A stretch of 64,000 nucleotides of DNA, taken from the NCBI RefSeq assembly GCF_029714425.1, contig NZ_CP121668.1, positions 186,001 to 250,000 on the forward strand, in the 5' to 3' direction. A model generated the notes under the pieces. The model ran no database searches. It had not been told where the DNA came from and worked only from the letters and a program-made list of their open reading frames with translations. The position numbers were made by a program, and so were the translations under genes. How positions within the stretch are numbered: position 1 is the stretch's first letter; each line of letters starts with the position of its first letter. This DNA comes from Bradyrhizobium sp. CB2312 (GTDB lineage Bacteria > Pseudomonadota > Alphaproteobacteria > Rhizobiales > Xanthobacteraceae). This document shows positions 1 through 8,633 of the stretch, piece by piece.

Positions 1-1
1 G

Positions 2-508
2 CCGGTCGTGCTCAGCGAGGGACGTATCAGCCTGCGCGTGATGACCGAAGTCTCGGAGCTGTCGAATCAGAACGCCATCTCCGTGACGCAGGCGGTGTCC
101 GCGGGCCAGACCAGCTCGATCACCATCCCCTCGATCCAGACCCGCCGCGCCGAGACCACGCTGGAAATTCCCTCGGGCGGCTCGATGGCGATGGCCGGCT
201 TGATCCAGCAGCAGACCAAGCAGGCGATCAACGGCCTGCCCGGCGTCGATCAGGTGCCGATCATCGGCGCGCTGTTCCGCAGCCAGGACTTCGTCAACAA
301 TGAGACCGAGCTGATGGTGATCGTGACGCCCTATGTGGTGCGCGCGGTCGCCCAGAAGGAATTGTCGCGGCCCGACGACGGCTTCGCGCCGGCCTCGGAC
401 GCGCAGACGGCGCTGCTTGGCCGCGTGAACCGCCTCTATGGCATCACGGCCCGCCGCGTCGATCCGATCGACGGCGTCCACGGCGATTTCGGCTTCATCA
501 TCGACTGA
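2..508 (+). CDS. cpaC: CpaC/RcpA pilus secretin, C-terminal part (cut by window edge)
   Basis: Only the last 168 or so codons are present, because the gene begins before the window. The visible part is the end of a secretin domain: a Thr/Ser-rich segment around IQTRRAETTLEIPSGGS, then the GLPGVDQVPIIGALFRS and ETELMVIVTPYVV signatures of type II/IV secretins. CpaC-type secretins form the outer-membrane channel through which the Flp (Tad) pilus emerges. The reading frame runs from the first full codon at position 2 to a TGA. cpaD starts 53 bases downstream on the same strand, which supports a cpaC-cpaD-cpaE operon. Family assignment is firm; the N-terminal half cannot be judged. Confidence 0.9.
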   Translation, partial: PVVLSEGRISLRVMTEVSELSNQNAISVTQAVSAGQTSSITIPSIQTRRAETTLEIPSGGSMAMAGLIQQQTKQAINGLPGVDQVPIIGALFRSQDFVNNETELMVIVTPYVVRAVAQKELSRPDDGFAPASDAQTALLGRVNRLYGITARRVDPIDGVHGDFGFIID

Positions 509-560
509 GACCGACGGCTTGGGGGCCGGGGCGAGACACGGGGCAAGAGGGGACAAGGCG

Positions 561-1295
561 ATGACGAAGATGACAGCCGATCGACGTCGCAGCTTGCGGA
601 TCGCGCTGGCGCTGACGGGGCTCTCCGTCTTGCTCGGCGCCTGCAACACCACTGGCGAAATCGTCACCCAGACGGTGCCGACCGACTACCGCCAGCGCCA
701 CCCGATCGCGGTGCAGGAAGGCAAGAAGTCGATCGTGATCTTCGTCGGCAAGGCCAGAGGCGGCCTCTCGACCGCGCAGCACGCCGACGTCGCCGGTATC
801 GCCCGGGACTGGGTGCGCGAAGGCACCGGCTCGGTCGTGGTCGACGTGCCCGTCGACACCGCGAATTCGCGCGCTGCTGCGGCGACCTATCAGGAGATCC
901 GCGCCGTGCTCGCCTCCGGCGGCGTGCCGTCACGCGCCATCGTCCAGCATCGCTACCGCCCTGAGGATCCCGGACTGCTACCGACCATCCGTCTGAGCTA
1001 TTCGAAGATCACGGCTGTCGCCGGCCCCTGCGGGCTGTGGCCGGAGGACATCGGGCCATCCATCCTCGACCCCGGCTACAACGAGAACCATCCCTACTTC
1101 AATCTCGGCTGCGCCAACCAGCGCAACCTCGCGGCCATGATCGACAATCCCGCCGACCTCGAGCAGCCGCGCGCGGAGACGCCGGCCTATACCGCACGGC
1201 GCGAAATCGCCTTCGACCGCTACCGCAAGGGCTCGACGACCGCGACCACCTATCCAGAGTCCGACAGGGCCAAACTGAGCGACACAGGCAAATGA
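561..1295 (+). CDS. cpaD: CpaD pilus assembly lipoprotein
   Basis: Predicted 244-residue CpaD/TadD-operon lipoprotein of the Flp pilus machine. I chose the ATG at 561 because it places a normal lipoprotein signal at the N-terminus: basic MTKMTADRRR, a hydrophobic stretch, then the lipobox LLGAC at about residues 27-31. The open frame continues upstream to 438, but that part overlaps cpaC and reads as shadow sequence. The mature part contains the family's IVTQTVPTDYRQRHPI segment and paired cysteines (around GPCGLWPEDIG and NLGCANQRNLAAMI). The stop overlaps the cpaE start (ATGA), so translation is probably coupled. CpaD is thought to help CpaC assemble in the outer membrane. Confidence 0.9.
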   Translation: MTKMTADRRRSLRIALALTGLSVLLGACNTTGEIVTQTVPTDYRQRHPIAVQEGKKSIVIFVGKARGGLSTAQHADVAGIARDWVREGTGSVVVDVPVDTANSRAAAATYQEIRAVLASGGVPSRAIVQHRYRPEDPGLLPTIRLSYSKITAVAGPCGLWPEDIGPSILDPGYNENHPYFNLGCANQRNLAAMIDNPADLEQPRAETPAYTARREIAFDRYRKGSTTATTYPESDRAKLSDTGK

Positions 1296-2581
1296 CCAGC
1301 GTCCACGACGAAGAGGCGGACGATCCGCAGCACCCTGAGGAACACATTGCGCCGGTTCCTCGCATCTCCGTGCAGGCCTTTTGCGAGACCGAGCAGACGC
1401 TCCAGGCGGTGACCGCCGCCGGCCAGGACCGCCGGCTCGCCAAGGCGCATCTCACCGCCAAGAGCGGCGGCCTCGCCGCGGCGATCGAAGTCTACGATTC
1501 GATGCCGACGCCGAACGTCATCGTGATCGAATCCGACGGCACGCGCGACATCCTCGAGGGTCTCGACGATCTCGCCGGCGTCTGCGATCCCGGCACCCGC
1601 GTGGTGGTGATCGGCAATCCCAACGACACCGCGCCCTATCGCGAGCTGGTCCGCCGCGGCGTCAACGACTATGTCGTGGGGCCGGTCGAGACGCTCGACG
1701 TCGTCCGTTCCATCTGCAGCCTGTTCTCGGCGTCCGAAGCCATCATCACCGGCCGCGTCATCGCCGTGGTCGGCGCCAAGGGCGGCGTCGGCGCATCCAC
1801 GGTCGCGCATAACGTGGCCTGGACCATCGCGCGCGACCTCACGCTCGATTCCGTCGTGATCGATCTCGACCTCGCCTTCGGCACCGCGGGCCTCGACTAC
1901 AACCAGGACCCGGTGCAGGGCATCGCCAATGCGGTGCTGTCGCAGGACCGGCCCGACACGGCGCTGATGGAGCGCCTGCTCGCCAAATGCACCGACCGCC
2001 TCAGCCTCCTTGCTGCACCCGCCACACTTGACCGCGTCTACGATTTCGGCGCGGAAGCTTTTGACGCGGTGTTCGACACGCTGCGCATGACCACGCCGTG
2101 CATCGTGCTCGACGTGCCCCATCAATGGTCGGGCTGGACGCGGCGCGCGCTGGTCAATGCCGACGACATCGTGATCGTGGCCGAGCCTGATCTCGCCAAC
2201 CTGCGCAACACCAAGAACATGCTCAGCGTGCTCAAGGCTGCGAGGCCGAACGACCGGCCGCCGCTGTACTGCATCAACCAGGTCGGCATGCACAAGCGCG
2301 CGGAGATCGAGGTCAAGGCATTCGCCAAGACCATGGAGAGCCAGCCGCTCGCGGTGATCCCGTTCGATTCAAAGCTGTTCTCGACCGCAGCCAATAACGG
2401 CCAGATGATCGCGGAGGTCTCCAGGAGCCACCGCACCACCGAGCTATTCCAGAATATGGCGAACCGCCTCGCCGGCCGCGGCGAGGTGAAGAAGCCGAAG
2501 CGCTCGCTGCTCGGACCGCTGCTGAAGAAGCTGAAGGGCCGGTCAAGCCGCAGCTCCGCGCCCCACCGCAAGGCGTCGTAG
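1292..2581 (+). CDS. cpaE: CpaE/TadZ pilus-localising ATPase
   Basis: Predicted 429-residue CpaE (TadZ). The N-terminal 130 or so residues form a degenerate receiver-like fold (VIVIESDG, VVVIGNPND, GVNDYVVGPV). The C-terminal part is a MinD/ParA-type ATPase with the P-loop VVGAKGGVGASTVAHNVAW; in the deviant Walker A motif the usual KGGVGKT reads KGGVGAS, so the second lysine is missing, as in many CpaE proteins. VIDLDLAFGTAGLDY is the second nucleotide-site segment. A basic tail (KKPKRSLLGPLLKKLKG) ends the protein. CpaE marks the pole or site where the pilus machine is built. Its ATG overlaps the cpaD stop. No cpaF follows; the next gene is convergent. Confidence 0.9.
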   Translation: MTSVHDEEADDPQHPEEHIAPVPRISVQAFCETEQTLQAVTAAGQDRRLAKAHLTAKSGGLAAAIEVYDSMPTPNVIVIESDGTRDILEGLDDLAGVCDPGTRVVVIGNPNDTAPYRELVRRGVNDYVVGPVETLDVVRSICSLFSASEAIITGRVIAVVGAKGGVGASTVAHNVAWTIARDLTLDSVVIDLDLAFGTAGLDYNQDPVQGIANAVLSQDRPDTALMERLLAKCTDRLSLLAAPATLDRVYDFGAEAFDAVFDTLRMTTPCIVLDVPHQWSGWTRRALVNADDIVIVAEPDLANLRNTKNMLSVLKAARPNDRPPLYCINQVGMHKRAEIEVKAFAKTMESQPLAVIPFDSKLFSTAANNGQMIAEVSRSHRTTELFQNMANRLAGRGEVKKPKRSLLGPLLKKLKGRSSRSSAPHRKAS

Positions 2582-2615
2582 AGACCAGGAATTGTAGGGG
2601 TGATGGAGAGGGCGG

Positions 2616-3389
2616 TTACTTGTCCGCCCGCTGCTGCTTCTTCGCCAGCAGCTGCCGCAGCGCGGTGACCTTGGCCGCGGCCTGGTCCGGCGGCAAATCT
2701 GCCTTCACGAGGATTTCAGCCTCGGCCTCGCGGCCCTGCAATCCCAGCACGAGCGCGAGATTGGCACGGACCCGCGCATCGTTCTGATTGCGCTGATAGG
2801 CGCGGCCGAGCACCTGTTCGGCCTTCGGCAGATTGTTTTGCAGCATGTAGGACAGGCCGAGATTGGACAGCACGGTCGGCTCGTCGGGCGCGATCTTCAG
2901 CGCCGCGGCGTAATATTGCTGCGCCTCCTCGTTGCGGCCGAGCTGATCGAGCGCCGCGCCCTGCGCCGACAGGATGCGCCAGTCCGGATCCTCGGGCGAA
3001 TGCGCGCGGCCGAGCACGTCGAAGGCCTGCTGGAAATTGCCGTTGTCGGCGAGCGCGCGGCCGTAGCCGGCGAGCAGCGCCTTGTTGCTGGGATGAGCGA
3101 GCACGGCCTGCTCCAGCACCGCGACCGCCTGCGCGCGCTGGCCGCTCTCGCGTAGTGCCTTGCCATATTCCAGCGCGACGTTGGGATCACTGGGCTTGGC
3201 GCGATAGCGCTCGCGCAAGGCATCCATGTCCGACTTCGGGTCGGCCTTGGCGGCCGCCTCCGGCTTGCCGCCGAGCGCGCCGGTGACGTCCTCGAGGCCG
3301 GTGGTCTGACAGCCGCCGAGGGCAAGGGCCAGCAGCGCGGAAAACAGATATCTCGCCGGGGGAGAGGCAACGAACAAACGCTTGGACAT
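2616..3389 (-). CDS. TPR lipoprotein, TadD-like pilus assembly protein
   Basis: 257-residue predicted outer-membrane lipoprotein. The N-terminus has a basic start, a hydrophobic stretch and the lipobox ALGGC at about residue 23-27. After a linker, several tetratricopeptide repeats cover residues 60-230 (for example NVALEYGKALRESGQRAQAVAVLEQA and EPTVLSNLGLSYMLQNNLPKAEQ). In Flp/Tad loci the TPR lipoprotein is TadD (CpaO), which supports pilus assembly, and the adjacent cpaC-D-E genes favour that role. It is transcribed toward cpaE, with only 34 bases between the stops. A perfect hairpin and a CtrA-like box lie directly upstream of its ATG (separate entries). Confidence 0.75.
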   Translation of the reverse strand: MSKRLFVASPPARYLFSALLALALGGCQTTGLEDVTGALGGKPEAAAKADPKSDMDALRERYRAKPSDPNVALEYGKALRESGQRAQAVAVLEQAVLAHPSNKALLAGYGRALADNGNFQQAFDVLGRAHSPEDPDWRILSAQGAALDQLGRNEEAQQYYAAALKIAPDEPTVLSNLGLSYMLQNNLPKAEQVLGRAYQRNQNDARVRANLALVLGLQGREAEAEILVKADLPPDQAAAKVTALRQLLAKKQQRADK

Positions 3390-3390
3390 A

Positions 3391-3417
3391 CTCTGATCAC
3401 TCGGCGACTGATCAGAG
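3391..3417. promoter_or_regulatory. Perfect inverted repeat abutting the tadD-like start codon
   Basis: CTCTGATCA (3391-3399) and TGATCAGAG (3409-3417) are perfect 9-bp arms around a 9-base spacer. On the minus strand the repeat ends one base before the ATG at 3389, and no clear Shine-Dalgarno lies between them. It could be an operator or an mRNA hairpin affecting initiation. Confidence 0.5.
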
Positions 3418-3435
3418 ATGCTTTGCCGATTAACG

Positions 3436-3450
3436 CTAAAGTCCCGTTAA
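3436..3450 (-). promoter_or_regulatory. CtrA-like box upstream of the TadD-like gene
   Basis: On the minus strand the sequence reads TTAA, seven bases, TTAG, against the known CtrA consensus TTAA-N7-TTAA: seven of eight defined bases match. It lies about 50-60 bases before the start codon. Flp pilus genes are CtrA targets in Caulobacter, so the placement is plausible, but this is inference from a short motif. Confidence 0.35.
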
Positions 3451-3469
3451 GGACGCGGTCCTTTGGACC

Positions 3470-3715
3470 TTAGTCGGTGAATTCGGCGCCGAATTCGCAG
3501 CCGATACGCCAGCGCAGGCGGCATTGGCGGGAATAGTCCGGCGCGAAGATGATGGTGAATTGCGGCGGCACTTCCAGGAATTCCGCCACGACCTTCACAC
3601 CGCCGTCGGAGATATCCGTGATCGTGCAATCCCGCGGCAGCGAGCCCGCGCCAAAATGAATCTTGGCGAGCCGGCTGCACACCCGACGTTCGCTTCTCCG
3701 GCGATTTGCAAGCAT
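3470..3715 (-). CDS. PilZ-domain protein, probable c-di-GMP receptor
   Basis: 81-residue single-domain PilZ protein. The two c-di-GMP-binding signatures are visible: an Arg-rich RxxxR segment near the start (RRRSERR, residues 5-11) and DISDGGVKV (the DxSxxG motif, about residues 37-45). No other domain or signal peptide is present, so it would act as a small cytoplasmic adaptor. It sits between the tadD-like lipoprotein and comM. A role in pilus or motility control is a guess from context only. A longer frame exists from 3728 in another register and is a shadow. Alternative start codons upstream were not needed because the domain is complete. Confidence 0.8.
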   Translation of the reverse strand: MLANRRRSERRVCSRLAKIHFGAGSLPRDCTITDISDGGVKVVAEFLEVPPQFTIIFAPDYSRQCRLRWRIGCEFGAEFTD

Positions 3716-3940
3716 TTGAACTGTTCACCCGTTAGATCACGGCCCATCCCGCAGCCCTAGGAGTACCGGACATTCGTTGGAATGTGCTGAGGACAGCCGC
3801 TCGCATTCGAGGCTTAGTGTCCGCTGCCCGTTTACCGCTTGTTAGGGCTTGCCGCGCCCCGAAAATGTTCCCGTATTGTTCTTGCGGGGCCCCGCGCCTC
3901 CTGCTACCCTCGATTGTGCAAGAGGGCAGGCTGGTTCGGC

Positions 3941-5478
3941 ATGGTTCAACGGGTTTCTACCGTCGCCTTTGAGGGGATCGAGGCCCGTGCGGTCGACGTG
4001 CAGGTGCAGGTCGCGCCGGGCCTGCCGGCCTTTGCCATCGTCGGTCTGCCCGACAAAGCGGTGTCGGAAGCGCGCGAACGCGTGCGCTCGGCGCTGATCG
4101 CCTCGGGGCTCGCGCTGCCGGCGCGGCGGATTATTGTCAATCTGGCGTCGGCCGACCTGCCCAAGGAAGGCAGCCATTACGACCTGCCGATCGCGCTCGG
4201 GCTGATGGCGGCGATCGGCGCGATCCCGCCGGATGCGCTGACGGGCTTTACCGTGCTCGGCGAGCTCGGCCTCGACGGTTCGATCGCGCCGGTGGCCGGC
4301 GTCCTGCCGGCCGCGATTGGCGCCAATATGCGCGAGGAAGGCTTGATCTGCCCGGCGTCTTGCGGCTCCGAAGCGGCCTGGGCGAGCCCCGACATCCAGA
4401 TCATCGCGGCAAGCTCGCTGATCCAGATCGCCAACCACTTCAAGGGCACGCAGGTGCTCTCGCGCCCTTCGCCAAAGGTGCACGAGGCCGCCGCCTTTAC
4501 GCTCGACCTGCGTGACATCAAGGGCCAGGAGAGCGCCAAGCGCGCGCTGGAGATCGCGGCCGCCGGTGGACATCATCTCCTGATGATCGGCGCGCCCGGC
4601 GCCGGCAAATCGATGCTGGCGGCGCGCCTGCCCTCCATCCTTCCTCCGTTGTCGCCGGGCGAGCTGCTCGAAGTGTCGATGATCGCGTCCGTTGCCGCGA
4701 GATCGATGGCGGCGCGCTGACCGCGCGGCGGCCGTTCCGCTCGCCGCATCATTCCGCCAGCATGGCGGCGCTCACCGGCGGCGGCATGCGCGCAAAACCC
4801 GGCGAGATCTCGCTGGCGCATCAGGGCGTGCTGTTCCTCGACGAGCTGCCGGAGTTCGATCCGCGCGTGCTGGATTCGCTGCGCCAGCCGCTGGAGAACG
4901 GCGAGGTCGCGGTGTCACGCGCCAATTACCGCGTCACTTATCCGGCGCGCTTCATGCTGGTCGCGGCGATGAATCCGTGCCGCTGCGGCAATGCGTTCGA
5001 GCCGGGCTATGCCTGCAAGCGCGGCCGCATCGACCGCTGTACCGGCGATTACCAGGCGCGCATCTCCGGCCCGCTGATGGACCGCATCGATTTGCGCATC
5101 GAGGTGCCCGCGGTGACCGCGGCCGATCTGATCCTGCCGCCGCCGGCGGAAGGATCTGCCGAAGTCGCCGCGCGCGTTGCGGCGGCGCGCGACATCCAGC
5201 TTGCACGCTATGCCGATGCCGGCTTGCCCAATGTCCGCACCAACGCCGAAGCGCCCGCCTCTGTGCTGGAGAACGTCGCCAAGCCCGACACGCAAGGCCA
5301 GAAACTGCTGCGCGATGCCGCCGAGACCATGCGGCTGTCGGCGCGCGGCTATCACCGCGTGCTGCGCGTGGCACGCACGCTCGCCGACCTCGACAATGCC
5401 GACAAGATCGGCCGGCTGCATCTCGCCGAAGCCTTGTCCTACCGCGCACTCGCGGAGGATGTGCGGCAGATCGCCTGA
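3941..5478 (+). pseudogene. comM: ComM/YifB AAA+ ATPase with one-base frameshift
   Basis: Mg-chelatase-like AAA+ protein ComM (YifB), a helicase-like factor for branch migration during natural transformation. The start at 3941 gives MVQRVSTVAFEGIEA, the usual family start. The Lon-like N-terminal domain is followed by the Walker A GAPGAGKS at residues 217-224. After SMIASVA the frame breaks: it runs to a stop at 4718-4720, whereas the continuation (GEIDGGALTARRPFRSPHH, then Walker B LFLDELPEF and the arginine-finger region) is in the next frame from about 4699 to 5478. Adding one G near 4696-4697 restores a 512-residue protein, the normal length. Either the gene is truly inactivated or this is a sequencing error. 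Confidence 0.85.
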
Positions 5479-5587
5479 TCATTCCGCGCGTCAACCCGGC
5501 GGTAACGAGTTTCCTTTACGCTCTGCAAACCATAAGGCCATGCGTTCTTAGGGGACAGTTCCCGAGCGGCCTGGTGAGTAGAGTGTC

Positions 5588-6055
5588 ATGTTGCGTTTCA
5601 AGATCCTGGCCTCGGTTGTTCCCTTGTTGGCGGCTGCGGTGTTCGCCCGCGGCGAGATCGGATCGGTCTCGCATCCCTGCATCGTCATCGGCGAAACCTC
5701 GGTCGAGCTGACATCGCTGTTCTGGACCGCCGGCGTGCATGTCGCCTTCACCGACGATCCCGAAAAGGCGACGGTGCGGGTCCAGATCACCGACGATGCG
5801 GATGCTGCGGACTTCGCCGTCGTCGACGACGGCCTCGGGTCCGAGCCGGATTCCTGCGAGGCCACTTCCTCGAACCGCCTCGTCTCGATCGCCGCACAGC
5901 CGGTCGACGGCGGCCCGGTGATCTATCTCTCCACCGAGGGGCCGGCGGATTACCGTATCTTTGTGCGCTCGCGGACGTTCTCGCAACGCGAGGCCGCGGC
6001 CCTGATCGTCGGCGCCCGCGGCGGCCACCGCCACCTCCAGGCCGCCTCGCTCTAG
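5588..6055 (+). CDS. Predicted secreted protein of unknown function
   Basis: 155 residues. The N-terminus looks like a signal peptide (MLRFKILASVVPLLAAAVFARG), so the product is probably periplasmic. The mature part is acidic, has two cysteines (in SHPCIVIG and DSCEATSS) that could form a disulfide, and shows no catalytic motif that I recognise. It stands alone between comM and the hybrid kinase, and a palindrome that may act as a terminator follows its stop. I cannot assign a function. Confidence 0.6.
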   Translation: MLRFKILASVVPLLAAAVFARGEIGSVSHPCIVIGETSVELTSLFWTAGVHVAFTDDPEKATVRVQITDDADAADFAVVDDGLGSEPDSCEATSSNRLVSIAAQPVDGGPVIYLSTEGPADYRIFVRSRTFSQREAAALIVGARGGHRHLQAASL

Positions 6056-6059
6056 GTTT

Positions 6060-6085
6060 GAGCATGATCTTTCCGGATCATGCTC
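6060..6085. repeat. GCATGATC palindrome (family A), short copy
   Basis: Perfect 10-bp arms GAGCATGATC and GATCATGCTC around a six-base loop TTTCCG. The same arms border longer copies at 10257, 14096 and 40407. It begins five bases after the stop of the preceding gene, so it could form a terminator-like hairpin. Confidence 0.75.
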
Positions 6086-6207
6086 TGAGGCATTAACACC
6101 TCGTCAACCCTGTTTGGAGGCAACCCCAAAGCCTCAAACTGTTCGCAAGGTCGGCACGACATCGTCGCTCGCGCTGGCGGCGGGGTTTCGGATAAGGGTC
6201 GGTGGAG

Positions 6208-8433
6208 ATGGATCGGACGTTCCGGATCAAGGTGCGCTTGCGCCGCTTCAGGCGGCGTCATCCCCGCATAGCCTTCGCGATCCGCTCCTTCATGATCTTC
6301 TCGGCGACCTTCGGCGGCGCCTATGGTTTCGTCACCGGCAGCCGGTCCGAGAATTCCGGCTACGATCCCCACGCCTTTGCGATCGGTGCGAGCTTCCTGT
6401 TCGCGCTCGCCTGCCTCGGCCTTGCCACGCTGAGCATGCGCCTGCGCTTCGTTAACAAGCGGATGCGCAAGCTCGCTGCGCATAACGAGGCGCTGATCGA
6501 CCGCAATTGGGAGCTGAAGGAGGCCGAGGAGCGCGCCCGCAGCCTGTTCGAGCAGCAGGGCGATCTGATCGTACTGCGCGACACCCAGGGCTGCATCACC
6601 TTCGCCAATGACGCCTATTGCGCGCTCGCGGGGCAGCCGCGCGGCGCGCTGGTCGGCACCCGCTTCGATTTCGACGTGCTGGAGCAGGGCGACAGCGCCC
6701 GCGAGAGCAGCGGCACGCGCGTCCACGACCAGAAGATCGCAACTCCGCTCGGTGCGCGCTGGATCGCCTGGCGCGAAGGCTATGTCCGGCTCGATGCCGG
6801 CCAACCCGCCGAATTGCAGAGCGTCGGGCGCGACGTCACCGACCGCACCGAGAGCGAACGCGCGCTGTCGGACGCGCGCGACCAGGCCGACGCCGCCAAC
6901 CGCGCCAAGTCGCGCTTCCTGGCGATGGCCTCGCACGAGATTCGCACGCCGCTGAACGGCATCATCGGCATGGGCGGCCTGTTGCTCGACACCAATCTGA
7001 CGCCGGAGCAGGCGACCTATGCCAGGGCGGTGAAAACCTCTGGCGAAGCGCTGATGGCGCTGATCGAAGAGCTGCTCGACTATTCCAAGATCGAGGCCGG
7101 CAAGCTCGATCTCGAGCTGCGCCCGTTCGCGCTCTCCACCCTGATCGAGGAGATCACCGAGCTGCTGGCGCCGCGCGCGCAGGCCAGGCAGCTCGAGATC
7201 GCCGCCTATGTCGACGAGCGCCTGCCGCTGGAAGTGGTCGGCGACGCGGCGCGGCTGCGCCAAGTGCTGCTCAACCTCGCCGGCAACGCCATCAAGTTCA
7301 CGGCAAAAGGCGGCGTCGCGCTGATCGTCGAGCCCGGCATCTGGCCGCACGAGATCAGTTTTCTGGTCCGCGACACCGGCATCGGCATCGCGCCAGACGC
7401 GCAGCAGCGCATCTTCCGCGAATTCGAGCAGGCCGACGAGCGCGTCGCGCGCACCTATGGCGGCACCGGCCTTGGCCTTGCCATCAGCGAGCGCATCGTC
7501 AAGCGCATGGGCGGCCGCATCACGCTGACGAGCGAGCCGGGCAAGGGTGCAACCTTCGAGGTCGCGCTGCCGCTGGCGGCATCGCAAGGCAGCGCGGGAC
7601 AGACGGCATTCCCGAGCCCCGACCTCACCGGCAAATCGATCCTCCTGGTTGCCGACGGCATCGAGGCCTCGCTGATCGCGCGGCGTCTCGAGCGCTGGGG
7701 CGGCCAGACCTGCATGACCTCCGATGCGTCGGTCGTGGAAGCGCTGCTGCCGGAGCGATCCTGGCACGCCATGCTGGTCGATCGTGCGATCGGCGCGACC
7801 ATCGCCGACCGGCTTGGCGGGCTGGGGCGCGCGCATGCGGCGCAGCGGCTGGTGCTGCTGACGTCGAGCTCGCGCCACGAGAAGTTTTCGGCTGATTTCA
7901 CCGGCTTCCTGGTCAAGCCCTTACGCACCGCCTCGCTCGCCGCACGTCTCGCGCTGACACCCGAGGTCGCCTCGCCCGACCTCGCGCCGGAGCCACCGGC
8001 CGACTCCACCGGCGCTGCACCGGCAAAGGGCTTGTCGATTCTCGTCGCCGAGGACAACGAAATCAACGCGCTGCTGATGCGCTCGCTGCTGACAAAACTC
8101 GGCCACCGCGTCGTCATCGCCGTCCACGGCGAGGCCGCGCTGGAATCCTGGCTGGCGGCTAGCTCGGCCGGCACGCCCTATGATCTCGTGCTGATGGACA
8201 TCCAGATGCCGCAGCTCGACGGCATCGAGGCAACCAAGCGCATCCGCGCCCACGAGGCCGTTACCAGCGGCCAGCACACGCCGATCCTCGCGCTCACCGC
8301 CAATACGCTGGTGGAAGACCGCTACGCCTGTTTCGAGGCGGGCATGAACGGCTTTCTGATCAAGCCGCTCGACCGGGAGAAGCTCGACGAGGCACTGGCG
8401 GGGCTGGCAGCGTCACGGCATCTGGCGATGTAG
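6208..8433 (+). CDS. Hybrid sensor histidine kinase (TM-PAS-HisKA-HATPase-REC)
   Basis: 741 residues. Two membrane segments lie at about 25-50 and 57-80 with only a short loop between them. A coiled-coil and a PAS domain (FEQQGDLIVLRDTQGCITFAND) follow at about 90-215. HisKA carries the phospho-acceptor His243 in FLAMASHEIRTPLNG. HATPase_c shows the N box (LNLAGNAIKFT), DTGIGI and GTGLGLAIS. A degenerate receiver (about 470-590) lacks the acidic pair but keeps LVD and a KP. A full receiver follows with Asp664 in LMDIQMP and the KPLD lysine. I prefer the ATG at 6208, nine bases after AAGGG, to the GTG at 6202. The partner and signal are not visible nearby. Confidence 0.88.
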   Translation: MDRTFRIKVRLRRFRRRHPRIAFAIRSFMIFSATFGGAYGFVTGSRSENSGYDPHAFAIGASFLFALACLGLATLSMRLRFVNKRMRKLAAHNEALIDRNWELKEAEERARSLFEQQGDLIVLRDTQGCITFANDAYCALAGQPRGALVGTRFDFDVLEQGDSARESSGTRVHDQKIATPLGARWIAWREGYVRLDAGQPAELQSVGRDVTDRTESERALSDARDQADAANRAKSRFLAMASHEIRTPLNGIIGMGGLLLDTNLTPEQATYARAVKTSGEALMALIEELLDYSKIEAGKLDLELRPFALSTLIEEITELLAPRAQARQLEIAAYVDERLPLEVVGDAARLRQVLLNLAGNAIKFTAKGGVALIVEPGIWPHEISFLVRDTGIGIAPDAQQRIFREFEQADERVARTYGGTGLGLAISERIVKRMGGRITLTSEPGKGATFEVALPLAASQGSAGQTAFPSPDLTGKSILLVADGIEASLIARRLERWGGQTCMTSDASVVEALLPERSWHAMLVDRAIGATIADRLGGLGRAHAAQRLVLLTSSSRHEKFSADFTGFLVKPLRTASLAARLALTPEVASPDLAPEPPADSTGAAPAKGLSILVAEDNEINALLMRSLLTKLGHRVVIAVHGEAALESWLAASSAGTPYDLVLMDIQMPQLDGIEATKRIRAHEAVTSGQHTPILALTANTLVEDRYACFEAGMNGFLIKPLDREKLDEALAGLAASRHLAM

Positions 8434-8448
8434 TCCCCGCTCCCTCGC

Positions 8449-8528
8449 CGTCATCGCGAGCGCCGCGAAGCAATCCAGAATCTTTCCGCGTAGGCAGTCT
8501 GGATCGCTTCGCTGCGCTCGTAATGACG
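8449..8528. repeat. Palindromic repeat family B (CGTCATTGCGAG type)
   Basis: Imperfect inverted repeat with ends CGTCATCGCGAGCG and CGCTCGTAATGACG and inner arms GAAGCAATCCAGA and TCTGGATCGCTTC. Related copies lie at 29665, 34740 and 43045. It is intergenic, just after the hybrid kinase stop. Confidence 0.8.
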
Positions 8529-8633
8529 ATGCGGTGATACGCGCGCCTGCCCGACCGACAATCTTTGATTGAAATCGAACCCACTGCGCGTCATCATCCT
8601 TCGGGGGCTCGGTTTCCGACGAGGATATCGCGC

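Noticed and set aside
6052..7878. 608-residue minus-strand frame over the hybrid kinase
   Set aside because: The plus-strand kinase has intact HisKA and HATPase motifs, so the antisense frame is not a gene.
8449..8528. Palindromic repeats considered as CRISPR repeats or insertion-sequence ends
   Set aside because: They are dispersed single units without regular spacers and without an adjacent transposase or cas gene.
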